Shown here one piece after another: positions 1-6,489 of a stretch of 54,686 nt of DNA. Under the pieces are notes generated by a model. It did no database searches. It was not told where the DNA came from and saw only the letters and a list, made by a program, of their open reading frames with translations. Origin of the DNA: an uncultured Eubacteriales bacterium (GTDB taxonomy: Bacteria; Bacillota; Clostridia; Christensenellales; CAG-138); the NCBI GenBank assembly GCA_902761365.1, contig CACWJZ010000018.1:1-54686 (forward strand). The letters are read 5' to 3'. How positions within the stretch are numbered: the stretch's first letter is position 1; every line of letters begins with the position of its first letter. The position numbers and the translations under genes are program-made.

Positions 1-354
1 ATCCTGGCCTTCGAGCTCACCTCCCTGGTCCACGGGCAGGAGGAGGCCGAGAAGGCCCAGTCCGCGGCCCGGGCCCTGTTCTCCGGCGAGGGGGACGAGG
101 GGAGCATGCCCACCACGTGCCTGTGCTGTGAGCAGGTGCCCGAGGGCGGCGCGGACATTTTGAGCCTGCTGGTCTGCTGCGGGCTCGCCAAGTCCCGCGG
201 GGAAGCGCGGCGGCTCATCGAGCAGGGCGGCATCGCCGTCGACGGCGAGAAGGTGACCGATACCTACTTCACCCTCTCCCGGGAGCAGCTCTGCGCCGGC
301 ATCAAGATCAGGAAGGGCAAGAAGGTGTTCCACAAGGCTTTGCTGGAGATGTGA
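1..354 (+). CDS. tyrS: Tyrosyl-tRNA synthetase, C-terminal part (5' truncated by window edge)
   Basis: The frame is open from base 1 and ends at TGA 352-354, giving about 117 residues. It begins in the helical linker (ILAFELTSLVHG, with an EEAEKAQ run), typical of the end of the bacterial TyrRS anticodon-binding region. It continues into an S4 RNA-binding domain (about residues 50-115: LLVCCGLAKSRGEARRLIEQ, then GGIAVDGEKV). TyrRS charges tRNA-Tyr in the cytoplasm; the S4 domain grips the long variable arm of the tRNA. The catalytic domain lies outside the window. The gene is followed by a palindromic repeat element, not by a cotranscribed gene. An internal ATG at 106 is not the start, because homology continues upstream of it. 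Confidence 0.93.
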   Translation: MLAFELTSLVHGQEEAEKAQSAARALFSGEGDEGSMPTTCLCCEQVPEGGADILSLLVCCGLAKSRGEARRLIEQGGIAVDGEKVTDTYFTLSREQLCAGIKIRKGKKVFHKALLEM

Positions 355-360
355 GTGTTT

Positions 361-505
361 CTTTTGCCGCTTTTTCTCTTTGGACAAAGGAGAAAAAGCG
401 GCGGAAAAAGAGAAACTTAAGAAGATAAAATAGGCTTCGCCACGAAAAGACAATTCTTCTTAAAGTTCTTTGGGGTTGCACCCTTTCTCTATACAGAAAG
501 GGTGC
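361..505. repeat. Palindromic element family R2, copy 1 (three hairpins)
   Basis: Three stem-loops lie in this intergenic space. A left hairpin has arms 366-381 and 386-402 (stem starts GCCGC, ends GCGGC). A looser inner inverted repeat pairs AAAGAGAAACTTAAGAAG with CTTCTTAAAGTTCTTT. A right hairpin has arms 478-488 and 495-505 (GCACCCTTTCT). The same architecture recurs near 6070, 32150 and 45321 with different outer-stem bases that still pair. The left hairpin may also act as a tyrS terminator, but it has no clean T-run. Confidence 0.7.
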
Positions 506-542
506 GTGCTGTATTACATTCCTATAAATAAAGGAGAAGACC

Positions 543-2462
543 ATGAAACGTATCTGTGCCATAGCCCTGGCCCTGGTCCTGCTTATGAGCGGGGCGAAGG
601 CGGCCGGGGCGGAGGCTGGCGTGACCTCCGACACCCTGTACGTGCAACAGGTGAAGGGCCTTCGGGACGACTTCATCCTGGGCGCGGACGTGTCCTCGCT
701 CCTGGTCCAGGAGCAGAGCGGCGTCGTCTATCGCGGCTTCGACGGCCAGCCCCGGGACATGCTGCAGGTTCTGGCGGACAACGGCGTCAACTACGTCCGG
801 GTCCGGGTCTGGGTGGACCCCTTCGACAGCGACGGCCACGGCTACGGCGGCGGCAACTGCACGGCGGCCACCGCCGCCGAAATCGGCGCCCGGGCGGCCC
901 GATACGGCATGAAGCTGCTGGTGGATTTCCACTACTCCGACTTCTGGGCGGACCCCGGCAAGCAGATGGTGCCCAAGGCCTGGGCGGGCCTCAGCGTCGA
1001 CGAGAAGGCCGAGCGGATCAGGACCTACACCACCGAGAGCCTCACGGCCATCCGGGACGCCGGGGCGGACATCGGCATGGTCCAGATCGGCAACGAGACC
1101 AACAACGGCATCTGCGGCGAGACCGACTGGTCCGGCATGTGCACCCTCTTTCGGGCGGGGACCCGGGCGGTCCGCGCCTTCGATCCCAGGATCCTCGTCG
1201 CCGTCCACTTCACCGACCCCCAGAACGGCAACTATAGGGATTTGGCCAGGGCGTTGGCCAACCGCGGCGTGGACTACGACGTGTTCGCCTCCTCCTACTA
1301 CCCCTACTGGCACGGCACCCTGGAGAATCTGAAGGCGCAGCTGTCCGCGGTGGCGCGGGAGTATCGCAAGAAGGTCATGGTGGTGGAGACCCAGTGGCCC
1401 TACACCACGGAGGACGGGGACGGCCAGGGCCGCTTCATGGAGGAGCTGCTCTACGGCGGCGCCTATCCCGTCACGGTCCAGGGCCAGAGCCGGGCCATCC
1501 GGGACCTGGTCGACGCGGTGGCCTCCCTCCGGCAGGGCATCGGCGTGTTCTACTGGGAGGCGGGCTGGATCCCCGTGCCGGCCAACAGCCCCCAGGCGCG
1601 CAGCGACCTCTGGGAAGCCTGCGGCAGCGGCTGGGCCAGCAGCTTCGCCGGCGCCTACGACCCCGAGGACGCGGGCCAGTTCTACGGCGGCAGCGCCTGC
1701 GACCACCAGGCCTTGTTCGACTTTCAGGGGAACCCCCTGGAATCCCTGAAGACCTTCGCCCTGCTTCGGACGGGCAACGAGGCGCCCCGGGTGACGGACG
1801 CCCTGGACTGCGTGTCCCTGAAGCTGGGGATAGGGGAGGAGCTGACCCTGCCCGAGACCGTGCCCGCCATCCTGACGGACGGCGCCCGGGCCGAGGCCGT
1901 GGTTGCTTGGGATGCCAAGGCGGTCGCCCAGGTGGACACCGGCAAGGAAGGCCAGTACGTGATCCCCGGCGTCGGCGATGGGAAGCCCACCCTGTGCTAT
2001 GTGACCGTGGCAGAGGTCAACTACCTCAACAACCCCGGCTTTGAGGACAAGGACCGGTCCATGTGGGACCTGGTCTCCCTGACCCAACGAGATCAGGGGG
2101 ACTACCAGGTGAAGGCCCAGGACGCCCACGCCGGGGAGGTGGCCCTCCACTTCTGGGATTCTGCCCCCATCGAATTTAAGTGCGAGCAGACCGTCACGGA
2201 CCTGCCCGCCGGGAACTGGCGCGTCGTCGTCCGGGCGCAGGGCGATGAGGTGGGCCCCGACGCGGACATCTGCCTGTACGTCATCGCGGACGGCCTCGTC
2301 TACACCGCCCCCATCACCCTCCGGGGCTGGGCGATTTGGCAGGAGGCGCGGATCGAGCACGTCCCCTGCACCTCCGGCACCCTCACCGTGGGCGTCTATG
2401 TCCGCTGCCAGGCCGGCGGCTGGGGCACCTTCGACGACTTCGCGCTGAACCTGGAGAGATAG
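543..2462 (+). CDS. Secreted arabinogalactan endo-beta-1,4-galactanase (GH53) with Ig-like and C-terminal carbohydrate-binding region
   Basis: 639 aa, ATG preceded by the SD AAAGGAG. Residues 1-22 form a signal peptide (MKRICAIALALVLLMSG). Residues 40-405 form a GH53 barrel: FILGADVSSLL, VRVRVWVDP, DFHYSDFWADPGKQ, then the acid/base Glu185 in QIGNET and the nucleophile Glu282 in VVETQWPY. Residues about 425-490 look like a bacterial Ig-like domain (PAILTDG, VVAWD). Residues about 492-639 start with LNNPGFE and look like a CBM61-type beta-sandwich, a family known to bind beta-1,4-galactan. The enzyme would cut the galactan side chains of pectin outside the cell. No transporter is adjacent, so galacto-oligosaccharide uptake must be encoded elsewhere. 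The GH53 call is firm; the CBM61 assignment is by overall resemblance. Confidence 0.93.
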   Translation: MKRICAIALALVLLMSGAKAAGAEAGVTSDTLYVQQVKGLRDDFILGADVSSLLVQEQSGVVYRGFDGQPRDMLQVLADNGVNYVRVRVWVDPFDSDGHGYGGGNCTAATAAEIGARAARYGMKLLVDFHYSDFWADPGKQMVPKAWAGLSVDEKAERIRTYTTESLTAIRDAGADIGMVQIGNETNNGICGETDWSGMCTLFRAGTRAVRAFDPRILVAVHFTDPQNGNYRDLARALANRGVDYDVFASSYYPYWHGTLENLKAQLSAVAREYRKKVMVVETQWPYTTEDGDGQGRFMEELLYGGAYPVTVQGQSRAIRDLVDAVASLRQGIGVFYWEAGWIPVPANSPQARSDLWEACGSGWASSFAGAYDPEDAGQFYGGSACDHQALFDFQGNPLESLKTFALLRTGNEAPRVTDALDCVSLKLGIGEELTLPETVPAILTDGARAEAVVAWDAKAVAQVDTGKEGQYVIPGVGDGKPTLCYVTVAEVNYLNNPGFEDKDRSMWDLVSLTQRDQGDYQVKAQDAHAGEVALHFWDSAPIEFKCEQTVTDLPAGNWRVVVRAQGDEVGPDADICLYVIADGLVYTAPITLRGWAIWQEARIEHVPCTSGTLTVGVYVRCQAGGWGTFDDFALNLER

Positions 2463-2466
2463 CCAA

Positions 2467-2507
2467 GGTTCGCCCCTGCGGCGATCCAAGGACCCCCGCA
2501 GGGGCGA
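2467..2507. terminator. GC-rich hairpin between convergent genes
   Basis: TCGCCCCTGCGG pairs with CCGCAGGGGCGA across a 14-nt loop, directly after the galactanase stop. There is no strong T-run, so this could be a weak terminator or a small palindromic repeat. The short phrase GGTTCGCCC recurs at its two ends. Confidence 0.45.
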
Positions 2508-2528
2508 TCCAGGTTCGCCCGAACCCCC

Positions 2529-3095
2529 TCAACCTTCCCCTTCCTCGCCGTCACCGATGGCGAGGTATTTTTCTTTGACCCCCTCCGGCAGCACGGGCAG
2601 GATAGCCGCCCGCTCCTGGCGCAGCTGCTCCTGGCGCTCCCAGGCGCGGATGAACTGGCCCCGCAGCACGTCCACGTTCTCGCTCATGCACATGCTCTGA
2701 TACCCCATGAGCTCCATGACGTGCCACACCTCGGGGGGGAGGCTGTCCCGGGCCATCTCGTGGGGGTACTTGCCGGTGGTGTAGTTCTTGGGCCCGTAGC
2801 CGTAGCGGCGGACCGCCCGGATGCACAGGGCCCAGGCCTCGTCGGCGGACAGGCCCGGGGGCTCCGTCAGTTTCCTGGCGTAGGCGCGGATCTCGCTGAT
2901 GGCCGGGGCGTAGGGGGAGCTGGCCGCCTGGGCCGCCACCGCCGCCTGGCCCACCTCGAAGGGGATGTCCCGGAGGAGCGTTGACCAGGCTTCCCCGATC
3001 TCGGCCATCTCCCGGGCGTCCCGGCCCAGGCTCTTGTCCCGGGGAAACAGCTTCTTTGCCAAATATAACAGGGCCACGGTTTCCTCAAAGGTCAT
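2529..3095 (-). CDS. Putative replicative helicase loader/inhibitor-like protein (phage G39P-type)
   Basis: 188 aa from the ATG at 3095-3093, which overlaps the upstream stop as ATGA. This start was chosen over longer frames because of that coupling. The N-terminal part (MTFEETVALLYLAKKLFP, then EIGEAWSTLLRDIPFEVGQAAV) resembles the N-terminal fold of phage helicase loader/inhibitor proteins such as SPP1 G39P. Such proteins bring the DnaB-type helicase to an origin. The C-terminal half is charged and helical. It is the second gene of a pair with the gene at 3092-3706, an order seen in phage replication modules. No other phage gene is nearby. The function is inferred from fold-like resemblance and context, not from a catalytic motif. 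Confidence 0.62.
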   Translation of the reverse strand: MTFEETVALLYLAKKLFPRDKSLGRDAREMAEIGEAWSTLLRDIPFEVGQAAVAAQAASSPYAPAISEIRAYARKLTEPPGLSADEAWALCIRAVRRYGYGPKNYTTGKYPHEMARDSLPPEVWHVMELMGYQSMCMSENVDVLRGQFIRAWERQEQLRQERAAILPVLPEGVKEKYLAIGDGEEGEG

Positions 3096-3706
3096 ATCCG
3101 TTTCGCCTCCTTCAACCGATGCAGTTCGATGGCTTGGCGGAACACTTCCTTGTCGCTGAGCGCAGGCGCAGGGGCAGGCGGCGCCTTTTTGGCCCAGGCC
3201 CGGAGCGCGGCCTTCCAGCTGCGGATGGGCTGCTTGCCGATGTGCCATCCGTTGGCCTCATAGTAGTGGAAGAAGTATTGCACGTCCACCTGCAGCCCCG
3301 CCTCCTGAGAAAAAGCCATGACCTCCTCCAGAGTGGGATGGTTCTCTCTCTCCGCCCCAGGCGCCCCGCCGGCAGAGAGAGAGTCTTTGTCCTCCTCTTT
3401 GTCCTTGTCTTTCTCTTTCTCTTTCTCTTTTTCTTTGTCTTTGTCTTGGTTCGACACGGGGTCCGTTATCTTCGATACGGGGCCGTTACCACGTTTCAGG
3501 TGCTTCACCTTGTTCTCGTAGGCCTCCTTCTCCCGATCGATCTGATGGCGGGCCACGGTCCAGAGCACGCCCTCCTTCCCCTTGAGCGGGAGCTCCGTGC
3601 CGTCCAGAGCGTAGCGGAGCATGGCGCGAAAGAGCCGCCCTAAGGCCCCGTCGCCCAGGGACGCCGTGACCTCCAAAAAGTCCGTAAATATCTTCAGGTA
3701 TTTCAT
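3092..3706 (-). CDS. DUF6291-like / phage replisome-organiser-like protein
   Basis: 204 aa from the ATG at 3706, which has the SD AAGGAGG at good spacing. An in-frame ATG at 3772 has no such signal. Residues 1-72 (MKYLKIFTDFLEVTASL, then FRAMLRYALDGTELPL and LWTVARHQIDREKEAYENKV) match the DUF6291 style often found in prophage replication modules. Residues about 86-110 form an almost pure Lys/Glu/Asp tract built of KDKEK units, likely a flexible or helical charged linker. The C-terminal part (TLEEVMAFSQEAGLQVD, then FFHYYEANGWHIG and SWKAALRAWAKK) resembles the C-terminal domain found on phage DnaD-like replication proteins. It precedes the helicase-loader-like gene with a 4-bp overlap, consistent with initiator plus loader. 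It is probably a domesticated or decaying phage fragment. Confidence 0.6.
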   Translation of the reverse strand: MKYLKIFTDFLEVTASLGDGALGRLFRAMLRYALDGTELPLKGKEGVLWTVARHQIDREKEAYENKVKHLKRGNGPVSKITDPVSNQDKDKEKEKEKEKDKDKEEDKDSLSAGGAPGAERENHPTLEEVMAFSQEAGLQVDVQYFFHYYEANGWHIGKQPIRSWKAALRAWAKKAPPAPAPALSDKEVFRQAIELHRLKEAKRI

Positions 3707-3790
3707 GTCCTGTACCTCCTTGCCTCCATGGTACTGCAGCGGGACGCCCCATGTCTCCGATAATTCGTTCATAATTGCCCAGCAAAGGGG

Positions 3791-4162
3791 CAGCTAAATT
3801 TGCGCTGCGTGCAAGCTAAATCCGGCTCTGCCGGGCGAAATTTACCCGCGGTGAGCAAAGGTAGCCGCCTGGCGGCGGATCGAAACGGTCCCCCTTGTTG
3901 TCATCCTGACCGAGGGAGCAAGCGACCGAGTGGAAGGATCTCTGAACGCAAAAGCTTGCGGCTGGAACAGGCAGCTCGCCACATCCAGCGCCGCTTCGAG
4001 ATCCTTCGACTCCGCTGCGCTCCGCTTAGGATGACAAGGGGGAGGCCGGTGAGCAAAGGAAGATATTGGAAATGTATCTGCTTCCAATCCATCCTTTAGC
4101 TTGCTCTGCAAATTTCGCTGCGCGAAGCGCAATTTAGCTCGGCCTTGCCGGATTTAGCTGGC
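3791..4162. repeat. Composite palindromic repeat: R1 copy A inside an imperfect long inverted repeat
   Basis: This gene-free stretch (3707-4263) is made largely of repeats. Outer arms near 3791-3843 and 4097-4162 share AGCTAAATCCGGC and TTTGC blocks in inverted order. Between them lies repeat R1, 3890-4042, bounded by CCCCCTTG...TCATCCT and AGGATGACAAGGGGG. R1 has a core of ATCTCTGAACGC and ATCCTTCGACTC. GTGAGCAAAGG occurs as a direct repeat on both sides (3851-3861 and 4049-4059). No coding potential is credible here. Confidence 0.7.
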
Positions 4163-4217
4163 CGAAGGCCCATTTCCCTTTTTTTCGGCAACGCCGAAAA
4201 AAAGATAAAAATACCCC

Positions 4218-4249
4218 TTGACATATGATACTATGCGTAGTATAGTATC
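4218..4249 (+). promoter_or_regulatory. sigma-70-type promoter with overlapping PadR operator
   Basis: -35 TTGACA (4218-4223), a 17-bp spacer and -10 TATAGT (4241-4246). A palindrome, GATACTA (4227-4233) and TAGTATC (4243-4249), covers the spacer and the -10. A repressor bound there would block RNA polymerase. The downstream gene encodes a PadR protein, a family that commonly represses its own operon, so autorepression is the natural reading. Confidence 0.8.
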
Positions 4250-4263
4250 ACGCGAAGGGAGGC

Positions 4264-4587
4264 ATGAGACCTATGGATGTACAGATGAAACGCGGATTGC
4301 TGGACGTGTGCGTCCTGGCCGCCATCCAGAATGAGGATTCCTACGGGTATCAGATCATCAAGGATATTCGCCCCTACGTGGACGTGTCCGAGTCCACCCT
4401 CTACCCCATACTGCGGCGGCTGGAGGAGGGGCGGCTGTTGACGGTCCGGTCCGTGGAGCATAACGGGCGGCTGAGAAAGTACTATCACATCACCGATGCC
4501 GGCAAGGCGCGGATCGAGGATTTCAAGCAGGACTGGAAGGATATGGAGAATATCTACCGGTTCATAATTAGGGAGGGACAAGCATGA
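4264..4587 (+). CDS. PadR family transcriptional regulator
   Basis: 107 aa from the ATG at 4264. The ATG at 4273 (104 aa, MDVQMKRGLLD) is the likelier start, because the SD AAGGGAGG at 4255-4262 is 10 nt from it but only 1 nt from the upstream ATG. The winged helix is visible as LLDVCVLAAIQ, DSYGYQIIKDI and SESTLYPILRRLEEGRLL, with the wing NGRLRKYYHIT. The C-terminal helix is short, as in the small PadR class. It is the first gene of a three-gene operon with 4-bp overlaps (padR, DUF1700, DUF4097). It is likely to repress that operon through the palindrome in its promoter and to be released by envelope stress or a small ligand; the ligand is unknown. Confidence 0.92.
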   Translation: MRPMDVQMKRGLLDVCVLAAIQNEDSYGYQIIKDIRPYVDVSESTLYPILRRLEEGRLLTVRSVEHNGRLRKYYHITDAGKARIEDFKQDWKDMENIYRFIIREGQA

Positions 4588-5210
4588 GCAGAGATGCATT
4601 CATCGGGGAGCTGCGCCATCGGATGGCGGGCCTGCCAAAGGAGGCCGTGGATCGCACGGTGGAGTACTACAGCGAGCTGATCGCCGATTCCATGGAGGAC
4701 GGCCTCAGCGAGGAGGAGGCCGTATCGCGCCTGGGGTCCCTGGACGAGATCGTGGCGAACGTGGTCAAGGACACGCCCCTGCCCCAGATCATCGAGACCC
4801 GCATCCAGGAGAAGAAGGCCAAGCGGGGCGGCATCCGGGCCTGGGAGGTCATCCTGCTGGTGCTGGGCGCGCCTCTGTGGCTGCCGCTGCTCTTGGCGGT
4901 GCTGGCGGTGGTCCTGGCCCTGTACGTGACCCTGTGGGCGGTGGTCATCGCCCTGTGGGCGGTGGTGGCGGCGGTGATCCTGACCGGCGTGGTGGCCGTG
5001 GTGGCGGGCATCGTGGAGCTGTGCCGGCTGCACCTGCCCCAGGGGCTGGTGCTCCTGGGCGGCGGGCTCGTGTGCATGGGCCTGTGCGCGCTGCTGTTCC
5101 TGCTGATGAAGCTCATCACCGTGGGCACGGTGAAGCTGTGCAAGCTCATCTGGACGGGCATCAAATCTTTGTTTGTGGGTAAAAAAGGCAAGGGGGAAAC
5201 GGTACAATGA
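4584..5210 (+). CDS. DUF1700 family membrane protein
   Basis: 208 aa, ATGA overlap with padR. The N-terminal cytoplasmic helical domain (residues 1-70: FIGELRHRMAGLPKEAVDRTVEYY, split by an SELIADSMEDGLSEEEAVSRLG region) is the DUF1700 signature. Three to four hydrophobic segments follow (about 85-115, 117-140, 147-180), then a short basic tail. DUF1700 proteins are usually found with PadR and DUF4097 proteins in Firmicutes. Their biochemical role is not established, though an envelope-stress link is often proposed. The context supports a membrane partner for the next gene product. Confidence 0.88.
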   Translation: MSRDAFIGELRHRMAGLPKEAVDRTVEYYSELIADSMEDGLSEEEAVSRLGSLDEIVANVVKDTPLPQIIETRIQEKKAKRGGIRAWEVILLVLGAPLWLPLLLAVLAVVLALYVTLWAVVIALWAVVAAVILTGVVAVVAGIVELCRLHLPQGLVLLGGGLVCMGLCALLFLLMKLITVGTVKLCKLIWTGIKSLFVGKKGKGETVQ

Positions 5211-6052
5211 AAAAGACTGCAATCGCTATTTTGATCGCCGTGCTGGTGGTGGCCATCGGCGGGGCGCTGGTGTTCGCGGGGTTGAGCGCGGTGCACTATG
5301 ATTTTCAGAAGCTGGATCGGACGGTGTACGCCACCAACACCCATTCCATGGGCATGGTGCACGCCATCGACATCCAGTGCGACACCGCCGACGTGGAGCT
5401 GGTGGCGGAGGGCGAGGCCGACTGCAAGGTGGTCTGCTTCGAGAACGACCGGGAGAAGTACGCCGTGGACGCGGTGGACGGGACCCTCGTCATCCGGCCC
5501 GAGAGCAGCAAAGCCCGCTGGAGCCTGTTCGCCTTCGCCTTCAGGAGCCCCAAGATCACCATCTATCTGCCCGCCGGCGCCTATGAGCTGCTGAAGGCCC
5601 AGTTGGAGACCGGCGACATCACCGCGGACAAGGCCCTGTCCTTCGACCGTGTGGAGGTGGGGATGGAGACCGGGGACCTGGTGTTGAACGGGGTCCAGGC
5701 GAGGCAAATCAAGGCCCACGGCAGCAACGGGGACATCCGGCTTGCGGATATGGCGCCGGAAACCGTGGACGTGTCCGTGAGCACGGGGAAGATCGAGCTT
5801 GTGAACGTGGTGTGCTCCGGGGATTTGAGGTGCAAGAGCTCCACCGGCGACATCCGGCTCACGGACGTGGACGGGGCGAACCTTATCCTCTCCGCCTCCA
5901 CCGGCGACATCACCGGCACCATCCGCACCGACAAGGTCTTCACCGCTCATGCCTCCACAGGCAAGGTCAGCGTCCCTGGCACCACGACGGGCGGCCGCTG
6001 CGAGGCGGAGACCTCCACGGGCGACATCCGCCTGAGCATCAGTGGGAAATGA
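5207..6052 (+). CDS. DUF4097 family beta-strand repeat (putative adhesin-like) membrane-anchored protein
   Basis: 281 aa, ATGA overlap with the DUF1700 gene. One N-terminal transmembrane helix (about residues 5-28) is followed by an extracellular all-beta region. From about residue 130 to the end, short repeats of the form STGDIRL, ETGDLVLNG and STGKVSV recur about every 20 residues. This is typical of the DUF4097 right-handed beta-helix also seen in LiaG-like proteins. It has no catalytic motif. It is likely an outer-face structural or sensing partner of the PadR/DUF1700 system. Confidence 0.88.
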   Translation: MKKTAIAILIAVLVVAIGGALVFAGLSAVHYDFQKLDRTVYATNTHSMGMVHAIDIQCDTADVELVAEGEADCKVVCFENDREKYAVDAVDGTLVIRPESSKARWSLFAFAFRSPKITIYLPAGAYELLKAQLETGDITADKALSFDRVEVGMETGDLVLNGVQARQIKAHGSNGDIRLADMAPETVDVSVSTGKIELVNVVCSGDLRCKSSTGDIRLTDVDGANLILSASTGDITGTIRTDKVFTAHASTGKVSVPGTTTGGRCEAETSTGDIRLSISGK

Positions 6053-6069
6053 TATAAGCTTTGTCTTTT

Positions 6070-6480
6070 GCACCTTTTTTCTCTTCTGTGAAGAGAAAAA
6101 AGATGCCCAAAAAAGAGAAGCTTAAGAAGATAAGAGGGAGGTGCAGCGAAGCATCTCCCTCTTCTTACAGTTCTTTGGGATTGGGGCTATCTCATTTAGG
6201 AGCACGTTTTCTGATCTATCTTGTCATCCCGACCGAGGGAGCGAAACCGTAAGAAGCATGCCCCAATAGTGACATGAGCGACCGAGTGGAGGGATCTCTG
6301 AACGCGAAAGCTTGTGGCCGGAAGAAGCAACTTGCCTCCCCCAACACCGTTCAGAGGTCCTTCGACTCAGCCTGCGGCCTCGCTCAGGATGACAATGGGG
6401 GGCAAAAAAGCAGCAACTGGCCCAAGCAATGAGTCAGTTGCTTCTTTTGATTTATAGGCTTTTCTTAATGAGACAGCCCC
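6070..6480. repeat. Palindromic element family R2, copy 2, with R1 copy B inside its third hairpin
   Basis: This gene-free interval holds an R2 left hairpin (6070-6106). An inner inverted repeat follows (AAGAAGATAAGAGGGAG pairing with CTCCCTCTTCTTA). The right stem has arms 6183-6196 (GGGGCTATCTCATT) and 6467-6480 (AATGAGACAGCCCC), 13 of 14 matching. Between those last arms lie R1 copy B (6221-6400) and a small hairpin (6413-6419 with 6435-6441) followed by TTCTTTTG. R1 thus appears inserted in the loop of an R2 stem. The small hairpin may terminate the padR operon. Confidence 0.72.
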
Positions 6481-6489
6481 GTGTTTTAA

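Noticed and set aside
522-2489. A long open frame antisense to the galactanase
   Set aside because: It arises from third-position GC bias, shows no family signature, and the sense strand has an intact GH53 enzyme with signal peptide and catalytic residues.
3890-4042. CRISPR-like array or small gene in repeat R1
   Set aside because: Copies are scattered singly, with no regular spacers, and the frames inside are not conserved between copies.
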